The position numbers were made by a program, and so were the translations under genes. From Atopsyche davidsoni (taxonomy: Eukaryota > Arthropoda > Insecta > Trichoptera > Hydrobiosidae), in assembly GCA_022113835.1 (NCBI GenBank), contig JAILWY010000008.1, forward strand, positions 3,526,001-3,590,000: 64,000 nucleotides of DNA, given 5' to 3'. The notes below the pieces were generated by a model. That model saw only the letters and a program-made list of their open reading frames with translations, was not told the DNA's origin and searched no databases. The first letter of the stretch is position 1, and every line of letters starts with the position of its first letter. Below are positions 10,216 through 19,958 of this stretch, piece by piece.

Positions 10216-10387
10216 AGTAGTTTCTTGTTATATGTGTTTTGTATGAAAACCCGTTGTAATCCGTACACGCTTTAGAAGTTCATGTCAATGTGAGCTATCG
10301 TGTTGAAATAATACTCCCAAAATACTAAATAACCATAAAAAAAATATTTTAGGATATTGCTTCAAGATTGGTAAACGACGAAAGTAT

Positions 10388-10570
10388 AGGGTGTCCCAAA
10401 ATTAACGCATGATTTGAATTAAATATAAAACGCAGTTTTTAGTCTTTTATTTTTTAAATAGGGTAACCTTAAACTGTCAGCTGTCAAATTGTTTTTTTTT
10501 TAAGTGTTCCCAAAACTTTACTGCAAAAATGGCGACAAATTCAAATCTTGCGTTAATTTTGAGACACCTT
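10388..10570. mobile_element. MITE with about 25-bp terminal inverted repeats
   Basis: The left end AGGGTGTCCCAAAATTAACG is mirrored by the right end CGTTAATTTTGAGACACCTT with two mismatches. TA lies at both edges. The length is 183 bp with no coding capacity. The GGGTGTCC start and TA context suggest a deletion derivative of a Tc1/mariner-superfamily element. The parent is not in the window. Confidence 0.75.
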
Positions 10571-11062
10571 AATATATTCATTTAAATGATGTGTTATCAA
10601 CAAGTAAACATATTACACATTTATAAAAATATTTATTTTTAAAATGAAATAAATAAATAATACACGAGTGTATTACATAATAGATTAAAGTAGTAAAAAA
10701 AAATTTTTTTTTCTTTATGAGGCGTTGTCTTGGGATTTATTTTGACATATCAGACGTTTCAATACCTGTACTGAAAGTTTTAAAATGATTTTTACAATGG
10801 TGGCGAAAAAACACAAATCATCAATAATTATTTTAACTTGTTTATTGATCGCGTTAATAATAATAATAACTATGGGTAAAATGGGGAACGGTATTATCCA
10901 GAGCGCGTTTAATATTTTATATATATAAAGTACGCTCCGGCGAAACCCGAAGATCATTCCCTTTAATGAATCCAACTTAAAACTCAAACCCGTTATTATA
11001 CATTTTAAAACAGCAGCCGGGTAGTTTCCTGAAGCGTATGGAAAAGTAATTACTGAACTTCA
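10571..11062. other. No gene seen
   Basis: A 90-codon frame on the minus strand (10715-10987) lacks recognisable features. The phrase CAGCCGGGTAGTTTCCTGAA (11022-11041) recurs in diverged form at 13293-13313, which links this stretch to the modular repeat cluster. Confidence 0.4.
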
Positions 11063-11092
11063 GGCGGGGCGGGGGCGGGGGCGGGCCGGAGG
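11063..11092 (+). other. G-quadruplex-capable tract
   Basis: Four G-runs separated by single C residues (GGGG, GGGGG, GGGGG, GGG at 11066-11085) lie in otherwise AT-rich DNA. This satisfies the standard G4 pattern with one-base loops, the most stable class. No gene start is evident nearby. Confidence 0.8.
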
Positions 11093-11720
11093 CTTTTATA
11101 TTCCGGAGTGACGCGAGCATCTTCAAGGTATCGAAATAGTTTCGGACGAGAAAGAAAATTGAGGACTTCAGAATAAACCCGAGACGAATACCAAATGACA
11201 ACGCCTATTTTTGACAAAAAAATTCAAAAAAAAAATGCAAACTAATAAAAAAGTCGTTTCCACATTTTAATTTGATGACATCTTAAAGAATTTAAAAATG
11301 CTTTTCTACGTAAAACCAGTCGCAAAAATAAATAAAAAAAGAAAGCATTACTTATTAAAATTATTAAAACGAATTTCTCCGAGTGTTTTTTTATCAAATA
11401 AATATATAATAATTAATGCATGTATGTATACTATATAAAGTTTTTGAAAAGTATGTTTTACCTTTTATGATATTTTCAGCGATGTATCCTGAACTAAACA
11501 ATATTATTTTTTAATCTTTGTACTCACAACGATGAAACACTATTAATAATACACTTGCAAATCAAAAAAAAAAAAAAAAAATAGTATATGAAATATTGTT
11601 CACACACATAACAAAAATCCTCACACTTTGCCAAAAAAATACATCATAATCACTTTAAAAAACCGCAAATCGTAGTCCAGTATATAGGACAGTTTTTTAT
11701 AGCATTCAAAAGATAAAATG
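11093..11720. other. AT-rich stretch, no gene seen
   Basis: It contains a 19-residue A run near 11563-11581 and no supportable gene. Confidence 0.45.
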
Positions 11721-11905
11721 AATGTATCATTTATACGGGCACTCAAGGCTCGGCAGTAAAGTTGCGGAGGCCTGCTCGGCTGAGCGCGTGGAGAGCACTG
11801 CGCGGCGCCACGTCCCCGACCTGACTGGAGCGCGGCTTGAGCGAGGCGTGAGCTCGGGCGGCTCCGGCCAACTCCGCCCGGCTCCGGCGATTATGCTGTA
11901 AAGGG
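11721..11905 (+). promoter_or_regulatory. CpG-dense block with a 59-codon open frame
   Basis: From about 11745 to 11890 CpG is frequent and GC is far above the background. A plus frame starts at ATG 11722 and ends at TAA 11899-11901. The peptide is Arg/Ala/Ser-rich with no known domain, which is what GC-rich DNA gives by chance. The block leads straight into the first module of the repeat cluster. A promoter, a first exon or a repeat part are all possible. No TATA box or initiator is decisive. Confidence 0.3.
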
Positions 11906-12225
11906 ACTCATGTGAGGACGAGCAGATCGTGCGTCCGCGAAACGTGCACCTCACGAAAGAAAGGCGTCCTGATACGTAAAAAAATATTGTGACGTCAGCA
12001 AAATTTACTTTCTTGTGTACTTTTTTAAAAAAAAAAAATTTTTTTTCTGTAACTGTCAGGTAATCTTCCGGTGGCGTCACTATTATTTCATCTTATACGG
12101 CTTTAAACAAGAAATAATAAACAAGCTCCCCGCAGGCATTGCATCAATATGCTGCCCCTTCGGTGACTCGCTCCAGCGATCCTGCCACTTGCGCATCGTC
12201 GTTGCCCTCGCGATCGTCTTCGGCT

Positions 12226-12265
<40 letters not shown>

Positions 12266-13740
12266 AATATATATATAATTCATTGGCATACCTACAGGGT
12301 GATGGTTATGCTGTAAAGGGACTCATGTGAGGACGAGCAGATCGTGCGTCCACGAAACGCGCACTTCACGAAAGAAAGGCATCTTGATACATAAAAAATT
12401 ATTATGACGTCAGCAAAATTTACTTTCTTGTGTACTTTTTTTTTAATTTTTTTTTTTTCTGTAACTGTCAGGAAATCTTCCAGCACCTATTATTTCATCT
12501 TATACATCTTATATATATATATGTTAGAAAACCATTAGATGCATCAACATGCTGCATTCCTGCAAAGTGGGAAGAGGCAGTATAGCACAGTTTACGCGTA
12601 TAATAAAGATTGGACAGTTGTGGAGAATAAATTGTCAATCTTCCGTCTTCATGCTTCCTGTAAAGTCATGAAGACGAGGGCGTAGTCACAGTGGCTTTCC
12701 AGCTTCTCCTTCCTCCGTTGGACCTTCTCGCAGAAGTCCATCATTGCGTCCCAAGGTGTTCTGCGTGTCACCCATTACACACTTTTCGCCTTAGATAACC
12801 ATGAACACTGGTTCAGCACGAGTATATGTTCAGTGAAATGGTTGCCAACCTCCTCTGATGAGGCACTTGATGAAGAATATTTATATAATTTATTGGCATA
12901 TCTACAGGGTGGCGTCACTATTATTTCATCTTATACAGCCTTAAACAAGCTGTAAGAAGAAGATCCTCGCAGGCATTGCATCAACATGCTGCATTCCTGT
13001 AAAGGGGAAAGAGGCAGCATAGCACAGTTTACGTATATAATAAAGATTGGACAGTTGTGGAGAGGAAAATGTCAATCTTCCGTCTTCGTGCTTCATGTAA
13101 AGGGGGTAAGTAATGAAATCACCCATTACACTATTTTTGCCTTAGATAACCATGAACACTGGTTCATCATGAAATGGTTGCCAACCTCCTCTGATGAGGC
13201 ATTTGATATAATTCATTGGCATATCTACAGTGTGACGATTATCCTGTAAAGAGACGAATAGTTCGTGTGTTGACGACGCAGTCTTTTTAAAACAGCAGTT
13301 GGGTAGTTTTCTAAAGCGTATGAAAAATGAAAGAAAGGCATTTTTATATACAACAAAAAGTTTTTTTATGGTGTCAGCAAAATTTATCCCCGAATGATGG
13401 TATTCTTGTTGTGTATATACACTATATTCATTGGCATGTCTACAGTGTGACAATTATGTTGTAAAGAAACTCATGTGAAAACGAATACGCAGCCTTGCGA
13501 TGCAGTTTATGAAAATAAGGCATTCTACTACAATAAGATTTTTTTATGGCGACAGCAAAATTTATCTCCGAATGATGGTGTTCTTGTTGTGAACTAGAGC
13601 TGTATAAAAAGAGTTGATAACTTATTCTTCTAATGAAGTAAACTTTTGTGATAAATTACACAGTTACGTCATTAGGGTTTTCGTTATTCGAGTTTAGGCC
13701 GACACTATATTCATTGGCATATCTACAGTATGACCAGAGC
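11892..13740 (+). repeat. Modular repeat cluster (two interleaved module types)
   Basis: Module A starts TATGCTGTAAAGGGACTCAT and carries GACGTCAGCAAAATTTACTT. It occurs at about 11893-12022 and 12307-12440, and in decayed form at about 13240-13390 and 13457-13580. Module B (CATCAACATGCTGCATTCCT onward, ending near TTCATTGGCATATCTACAG) occurs at about 12540-12908 and 12973-13225. The separator ATTCATTGGCATATCTACAG occurs five times (12280, 12890, 13211, 13427, 13709). A 97-codon frame (12956-13249) crosses module B copy 2, but module B copy 1 has a stop, so coding is doubtful. The class is unknown. Confidence 0.7.
12229..12263. repeat. (TA)n microsatellite inside the modular cluster
   Basis: About 17 AT/TA dinucleotides interrupt the cluster just after a GC-richer stretch (12130-12228). 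Confidence 0.9.
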
Positions 13741-14472
13741 GATTTTGCTATATGTAAAAGTATTTATTTTTGCTTGTTGTTTCTTATCTTTTTCATTGTT
13801 TTCAGATTATGTTAGGCAGAAAAAATAAATGCGGTATTTAACAAATTAAAGTTTTCTTAATTTTGCACATTTTTTTTTTTGATTTACATTTATTTATTAA
13901 AAAAAATTGTTTTAGGAGAATATGTATTTTACAAGAAAATTGAAAATTCTTTATACAATACAATTTAACTTTATTCAATTCGTCTTAAAATACGAATAAA
14001 CATTTAGTTAAAAATATAAATAAGGTCAATAGGTCTTTAAATAAACATTAAAGTATTTGAATATATTTTGTAAAAAAAACTCTTTTCGAATATTAAGAGG
14101 CAAGTTGATACGAGTTTCTTATATCAAACTTAGTTTTTTTCTCCAACAGACCTCTGATAAAAATTATTTCACAAAACAAGGCACTGTTGTGTATACGTGG
14201 CTTAAGTTTTCTTTTTTCTTATTTTTGTAACCGAAATATCTGTACACCAGAAAATAAACTTTTAATGTCTGATTAAACATTCTGTTGATTTTGCTAAAAA
14301 CAGGTATGAGATAAAATAAAATAAAATTTATTATATTAACTCCCTGGTATTATTAAGATACTGAATATAAATATATCATTGTTTTATACTCGTATGTGAT
14401 GACTTTTTGAGATAAATTTCATATTTTAATCGTGTTTTAAGTCATTGCAATTTTATTTAAAAGTTTGATTTT
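13741..14472. other. AT-rich stretch, no gene seen
   Basis: No supportable coding frame, RNA gene or matched repeat. Confidence 0.45.
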
Positions 14473-14475
14473 GCT

Positions 14476-14970
14476 AAAAATTCTGGTAAAGACAAGACTT
14501 GCTTACTAATTTTGTAAATACATAGGATGTTACAAGACAGACAAAACTAAAATTGATTTCAGTACAAAGTGAATACATGTTATATATAAATGTATTAAAA
14601 ACACCAAAAAAAAATGGATTTTTAATTTCTTTCAATGCATTAATTTCACAAGAAAAACTTTTTTTTTGACTAAGGGTAAAATTCAAATTTTCCAAGATGA
14701 TCCGCCAAAACGCTGAAGTTTCAAATAAAAATTCTGGTAAAGACTTGGTTACTAATTTTGTAAATACATAGGATGTTACAAGACAGACAAAACTAAAATT
14801 GATTTCAGTACAAAGTGAATACATTTTATATATAAATGTATTAAAAACACCTTAAAAAAATGGATTTTTAATTTCGTTCAATGCATTAATTTCACAAGAA
14901 AAACTTTTTTTTTGACTGAGGGTAGAATTAAAATTTTCCAAGATGATCCGCCAAAATGCTAAAGTTTTAA
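14476..14970. repeat. 246-bp tandem duplication
   Basis: Two adjacent copies (about 14476-14721 and 14722-14970) share AAAATTCTGGTAAAGAC, CATAGGATGTTACAAGACAG and GATGATCCGCCAAAA, with few differences. The offset between the GGATGTTACA phrases is 246 bases. The minus-strand open frame across it merely repeats the same peptide twice and is not evidence of a gene. Confidence 0.9.
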
Positions 14971-15015
14971 ATAAAACGATTTCATACATAAAAAAAAACT
15001 ATCACAATTTCAAAT

Positions 15016-15027
15016 TGTGACGTCACA
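15016..15027. promoter_or_regulatory. Perfect CRE palindrome
   Basis: TGTGACGTCACA is a perfect 12-bp palindrome that includes the full CRE octamer bound by CREB/ATF-type bZIP factors. No gene start is visible near it, so function is only a possibility. Confidence 0.35.
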
Positions 15028-15049
15028 GACTGAAACTGTCACTCTTTCG

Positions 15050-16190
15050 GGAAGTAAGTTTCAGGAGAAAGTGTTTCATATATTTATCGCGTCATAAATC
15101 ACAAACTGCTAGAGGGTGCGGGGGATCGAGCTTCACTTTTAATATCTTAAAAAAAACACTCCCACCCCGGTGGGCATATTTAGGTATTCAAGTTTGAACC
15201 TCCCAAACCCGAAAGGTTACTTTACAAACAAAGCTACGCGGCCTCCAGGCGCGAGTGTGAATTTTGAATCTGCCATCCTATTGTACGAGCCTTATCAAAA
15301 AATCGATACCAAAAAGACGAGCTTTTCATCTGCTTCCAATAAAGTTCATATTTTTACATGTTAATAAAACGAGATACTGATTTTTTTCACCGATGCATTG
15401 AGAGCTTTTTGACCCTCAAAAAGCATCGTTAAACTGTCAAGACCCAAAAAGCTCGTATCGTCTCAACAAGCCTTGTTAATTTTTAAGTTTTTTTATGCAA
15501 TAAAATTTTGCGAAATATTTACATTTACCCTAAAATACTAACTGTACAAAAATATCATATATTTTTTAATACATTTGATAAATTTTTAGCATACAATTAC
15601 GCGGTATTTAATATATTTGCCGTTGCATATAGTCAAGAATATTAAACTCATGGGTCATTTAAATTACTTCTGACAATCATAGCTTCTTTTCCCAATACTT
15701 TATAATATGCTCATTTGTAAATAGTTAGAGTGTTGTACTTATAGCAACAGAATATGCTTATTTTAATATAGAAAGAAACTAATTTTTTTACTATGCTTTT
15801 GGGTTTAACATATTTGTAGCGAAAGCCTTTAGTATTAACAGACAAGTGTCAGAATACATATTTCATGAATTACAGAGGAGGTGGAGGAGAGGATTCGCCA
15901 ACTTGCCGGTATATTAATCAGCAAAAAATCTAAATATCGTGTTTTAGTTTGGTTTCGCTCGTGGTTTGACAGTATCAATGAATAAATTATGAAGGCCAAT
16001 AAATAAATTACCATTTTAAAACAAAATTCTCTGCTTTACTGAGAACAAGTGTAGATAACGCTATAAAATGATAGTTTTTTTGTGTTGGTGTCTGATGAAG
16101 ATTTATATCGACCAATAAAACCTTGTTTCTTAAAACGTTCATGACGCAGTTTTTATGAATTTTCAAAATAATAATATTATAAACTAATGG
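15050..16190. other. GC-elevated block then AT-rich DNA, no gene seen
   Basis: Positions 15100-15300 are GC-elevated and hold a 64-codon plus frame (15170-15364) that I do not recognise. The remainder is AT-rich. A CTGATGA at about 16090 resembles the hammerhead core but lacks the GAAAC half. Confidence 0.4.
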
Positions 16191-16194
16191 TCTT

Positions 16195-16460
16195 ATATTT
16201 TTAAATATTGAATAATGTTACTGGTCATGGGTAGTCCAAGTTTTGTAATTTTCATAAAAATCCATAGAATACACGCTGGATTGTCACCATCAACACTGAA
16301 ATCAAAATACCATGATTTGACAAAATATTTTAGCGATCGATTCACACAAGAAATGAACAGAAAAATTTTTGGAAATCTTTTCACGACACTGATAAGATTT
16401 GAACCCATATTTTTATATACACCGTGGACCGGTGTTTCTACCAATTAAGCCATAAGGTTG
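16195..16460 (-). mobile_element. tRNA-derived SINE-like element
   Basis: On the minus strand a tRNA-like head lies at about 16459-16391. It has an excellent A-box, TGGCTTAATTGGTAGA, and a B-box, GGGTTCAAATC, about 35 bases apart. The anticodon arm is degenerate. The body that follows has no homology that I recognise. It differs from the Thr-like TIR family in sequence and has no inverted repeats, so I treat it as a separate, probably older SINE. No polyA tail or target duplication is clear. Confidence 0.5.
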
Positions 16461-17105
16461 CTGTTAAATTCTTCACTACTACAGCCTAAAAGCATGGTAT
16501 TTTGGTGGTGCAATTGCTTCAGGAGAACAATTTTGGTATTTCATCTGCGAAAAAATTTAGAGTTGTATCTGATTGTGTAAACATATTGCAAGCCTCAGGT
16601 TCTCTTTTTTGTATTATACCACAATATAGATCAAAGACTCCTCGTTTATATTAAAGTTATTGATTTCTACGAATTTTATTAAAAATACGATTATATGGGA
16701 AAGTAACATAAGTAGAATAACACTTCTTCAAAGTATCCGCAAAAAAATTGTTTGGGCAAACGAATTTCTCAGAAGTGCCAAGTCAAAACGATTGTTTCAA
16801 ATAAACAAACCTATTATTATTGTTTTGTTTATAACATTACGTTTCCCGAAAAACAATCCGCCACTAAACCTACAATATTTATTTATATATTTTCTGTATA
16901 TTTCACCTTTAAAATAAGCATGTCCGTAAGAAAATACAACTTTTTTTGAAATACTTATAAATAAACCCGTTTGCGAAATCTTTAGCGTTAGTGAATTAAA
17001 AATGGGAGCACTTAACATTTATTTTTGAATAATTATTTTTATGTTAGTAAATGCGTGTGGAACGAAGCGATGTTTGGTGTACTTGTATATAATAAAGAAA
17101 TTTAA
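16461..17105. other. AT-rich stretch, no gene seen
   Basis: Several overlapping frames of 65-85 codons on both strands have no recognisable content. Confidence 0.45.
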
Positions 17106-17335
17106 TATTTTTGACAGAGAGTACTTGGTGGAATTCCATTTTAATATTTCTGAATAAAATACTTGAGTGATTTCCCACATTTTCGTTTTTATTAGTGACC
17201 GGTTTCGCCAACCTTTGGTTGGCATTATCAATCAGAGAATCTGTTTGATAATGCCAACGTGAAAGGTTGGCGAAACCGGTCACTAATAAAAACAAAAATG
17301 TGGAAAATCACTCAAGTATTTTATTCAAAAATATT
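17106..17335. mobile_element. Inverted-repeat element with hammerhead-like cores
   Basis: The left arm (17150-17234) and right arm (17241-17334) are near-perfect inverted copies: TGAGTGATT(T/C)CCACATTTTC, then a tract holding the complement of GCGAAACCGGTCACTAAT. Each arm reads toward its outer end as degenerate (C/T)TGATAA, helix GCCAAC/GTTGGC, GAAAC, then CGGTC, which is a hammerhead-like order of parts. The left flank GTACTTGGTGGAATTCCATT (17121-17140) recurs in inverse at 22378-22400. It may be the junction of two facing Penelope-like ends. Confidence 0.55.
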
Positions 17336-17394
17336 GTATACAATTATTAAAAATTAAAACAAATTGGATTGTGTGTTTCAAAACACACTAGCGC

Positions 17395-17570
17395 AGAGAT
17401 TCGTTGTTCTCGAGACAATTTACGATTTCTCCGAGCACATTGGGATAACAATAATCACAGCATTGGGCAAACAGTAGTGCGGGCCACGCGGCGCTCGCGG
17501 GCCGCGCCGGGCGCCCCTGCCAGCCAGCCCAGCTGACAGCGGAACGAAGCTTTTATTGCATACAAATTTC
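17395..17570. other. CpG-dense block, no recognised gene
   Basis: About 17475-17560 is very GC-rich with many CpG. A minus frame of 62 codons crosses it (17420-17608) with an Arg/Gly/Pro-rich stretch, as expected from composition. Possible promoter or first exon, unproven. Confidence 0.3.
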
Positions 17571-17695
17571 TCAAAAGCAGGGGTGCGCAACCAATAAACT
17601 ATCCTCACACACGTACTTTAAAATAACCGAATAAAATATTTTATATATATATATATTTACGATATCGATTATGTGCTGTTTGCGATTTAAACGCA

Positions 17696-17870
17696 TTATT
17701 ACTAATATGATTAGGCACATTAGTTCACACACAGAAGATATAAATAAATAAAAAAATAAATTCTCAGAAAAATATCATCGTGATTTGTGTGGGATTTGTA
17801 ATAATATAATAAATAAATACCCATCTGATTGACGTTCAATCCAAAAAATAGACATACGTATATGATGGTG
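17696..17870 (-). mobile_element. tRNA-like TIR repeat, truncated copy
   Basis: Reading on the minus strand, the inner right end (GATTAGGCACATTAGTTCAC on plus at 17709-17728) is followed by the family tail and the 3' part of the tRNA-like core, broken off within the B-box. The outer end TTGACGTTCAATCC lies directly after the break at about 17830-17843. The core is therefore deleted between the T arm and the outer end. Confidence 0.65.
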
Positions 17871-18250
17871 CGCGTCTTGGCTAAATTAATAGATAATAAT
17901 ATCCAGATGGGATTAAAATCGCTTCACTTGTTACTTTGATTAAAAAGTCCAGTGCTTGCAAATCACTAAATATTGGTTGGCCTGGGCGCATTGGTTCATA
18001 TGTAGAGTATGATTGTTGAAAATTCTCGATTTATGGATGTGATTCATTAGTACAAGGGTTAGTACACCGGCCATGTAAGCCAAGGGATGTAGGTTCAAAT
18101 TCCACACAAATCACGATGATATTTTTCTGAGAATTTTTTTAATTTCTGTGTGTGTGAACTAATGTGCCTAATCATATTAGTCATAAACCCGTAATGGGTA
18201 ATAAATACGCATCTGATTAACGTTCAATCCAAAAAATAGACATACGTATT
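17860..18250 (+). mobile_element. tRNA-like TIR repeat, full copy 4, with the linker seen in the 56-kb array
   Basis: The stretch ATGATGGTGCGCGTCTTGGC...CAAATCACTAAATATTGG (17865-17977) is the inter-unit linker also present at 56119-56238 and 56511-56630. It is followed by GGCCTGGGCGCATTGGTTCA, the tRNA-like core, the inner right repeat and a complete outer right end to 18244. With the truncated copy upstream this is a second, smaller head-to-tail arrangement of the same family. Confidence 0.7.
18041..18112 (+). tRNA. tRNA-like module (Thr-UGU-like)
   Basis: The D stem is a perfect GTAC/GTAC and the anticodon loop is CATGTAA (UGU). The acceptor pairs GATTCAT with ACAAATC with mismatches. The T stem is GTAGG/TCCAC with one mismatch, and the B-box is AGGTTCAAATTCC. 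It is a decayed relative of the other cores and probably non-functional. Confidence 0.45.
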
Positions 18251-18284
18251 TTAACTTATATTGTAACTGATAATTTTAATTATA

Positions 18285-18385
18285 ATATAAGTAACTTTGT
18301 ATTATTTCTTCACATCTTCACTTATAAAAATATAATAAACTCAAAGTGAAGAAATAATACGAAGTTACTTTTATCATTATAATAA
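18285..18385. repeat. Inverted repeat containing the hammerhead-element tail
   Basis: AAGTAACTTTGTATTATTTC (18289-18308) is inverted at about 18352-18371 (GAAATAATACGAAGTTACTT). The centre AAAATATAATAAACTCAAAG matches the tail after the 6.7-kb hammerhead-like motif (6741-6761). This links the two loci to one element family. Confidence 0.6.
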
Positions 18386-18584
18386 TGGATCTTCACCAAT
18401 CAAACGCCTTGTCAGAATGATAATTTTTACTTTTTATCTGCGAGAAGAAGCAATATTTTTTCTTCTTAAATAAGTGTTTTCTGAGGGGAAGGTAGTTATA
18501 TATAGGAGGAAAAAAGTTGCGTATTGCTGCTGCCCAATAGCATTATTATATAATGCGTTCCTTACAAAACTCTATTCATTAGAT

Positions 18585-18775
18585 CTGATACTCCTTCTGC
18601 AGCAAGCTACAGAAACAATAACAGGAGCCCCCTCCACCTCAGCAAGGTTCATCCAGAGCACATCCCTCCACAATCATTCCAAGTCCACTACTCAATTACC
18701 GATCCTTTACACACGTTCGGGGTACAGAATAGCAGTCATACAAGAGCAACAGAATGGGGAGAGAGGGGAGGTTAT
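18585..18775 (-). repeat. Interspersed repeat S2, longest copy
   Basis: It shares GATCTGATACTCCTTCTGC, CCAGAGCACATCCCTCCACA, CCGATCCTTT and GGGGTACAGAAT, in order, with 53197-53345, and parts with 4555-4670 and 54398-54480. Read on the minus strand the 53-kb copy has a short open frame, but this copy has stops in it. The shared order points to a non-coding repeat or a pseudogene family. No head typical of a SINE is visible. Confidence 0.65.
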
Positions 18776-19950
18776 TTTTTAAATGATGAGTTATCCAAAA
18801 GGTGGGTATTTTTTTGGATTACTTGTTCAAATTTTTTAGAAATAAATAATCTTTTTTTATTCAAAATCATCAAGATATATTAACTATATATATATATAAA
18901 TTTATAAAAATGTACGTATGTGTGTTGACCCAGTTGTGGATATCTTTTATCTATGTGCGATCTGTCCCAATCTCTCTCCAAAAAGTAATACAAATAAACT
19001 ATAATATTTTATAAGTCTTGTTATGATATAGAAACGAAACTGTTTTTATCGTCAGAACATTTATATATGTCAAATACTTCAGATGATTCTTCATGCTCAA
19101 GAACTATGGTAAGTAAAGAAATATGAAACATTAAAAAAAAAAATATTCATTTGCTTAAACATTGCTTTAATTCAAACTATAATGATATCAAGCCAATATG
19201 TGCGATTTCAATTTTTCAATTACCAAACATATTGAATAAATAATCAAAGAGTTGACTAACATTTAGTATACTGAATTATTCACTTAAGCATGTTTTTTTA
19301 TATCATCCCTCTTATATTTAACTTAAGTTCTTCAAGAAAACCGGTTAAATAATTTTTATGCTAATTATTGAGTTTTTATGGATGAACTGTACTTAGATAT
19401 TTTGAGTTTAAAATAATTCTAATTAAAATTATTTGTTTTCAAATTTAAAAGCTAAGTTACCTTTATCTGTTTTTCAAGTGTTATCGACACATTAAAAAAT
19501 TTTTTTTTTCTTTCTTATGGATAATTTTTTTTAACGTTTAAGTTAAATTATAGTTTAGATATTATTTTTCATTTTATTTGTATTATTGAGCACCTCTGCA
19601 GAGCAGCGGTGGATATAAGATTTCTCCGGAGAAGTAAACAGGGAATTCAGAAGGTGAAAATCTACGTGTGACGGTGTTACTAGGCACGTCCCCGCACACG
19701 TGGGATCCCTAAAGTGTGTGCCAACCCTCCACCCCACACTCCCCTATGCCATCCCGTACATTGTGATTATTTTAAATTATATATCATACAGATATGCTGC
19801 TGAAAAATACCAGTAGAACTTATCTCGCGACCCATTCATAGCGAAAACGCATCTTAACCATTTATTAATATTTCTTGGAATTTAGCTGTATAAAAAATAC
19901 ATAATAATATTCTTGAAATTTAAAAATGAATTTGTACTTATTTTTAATTA
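18776..19950. other. AT-rich DNA with one GC-elevated block
   Basis: Positions 19590-19760 are GC-elevated; a 60-codon minus frame there (19555-19737) is not recognisable. The rest is AT-rich with poly-A and poly-T tracts and no gene. Confidence 0.4.
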
Positions 19951-19958
19951 CAAATATA

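Noticed and set aside
12956..13249. 97-codon frame with an internal GTAAGT donor (13106) and TTTTTGCCTTAG acceptor
   Set aside because: The implied intron would be only about 40 bases, the frame also reads straight through it, and the sister module at 12.54-12.9 kb has a stop. Kept only as part of the repeat cluster.
14474..14824. 116-codon minus-strand frame with an internally repeated peptide
   Set aside because: The repeat in the peptide reflects the 246-bp DNA duplication, and the composition is that of AT-rich chance frames.
16085..16130. CTGATGA as another hammerhead core
   Set aside because: The downstream GAAA box and the pairing for helix I are missing.
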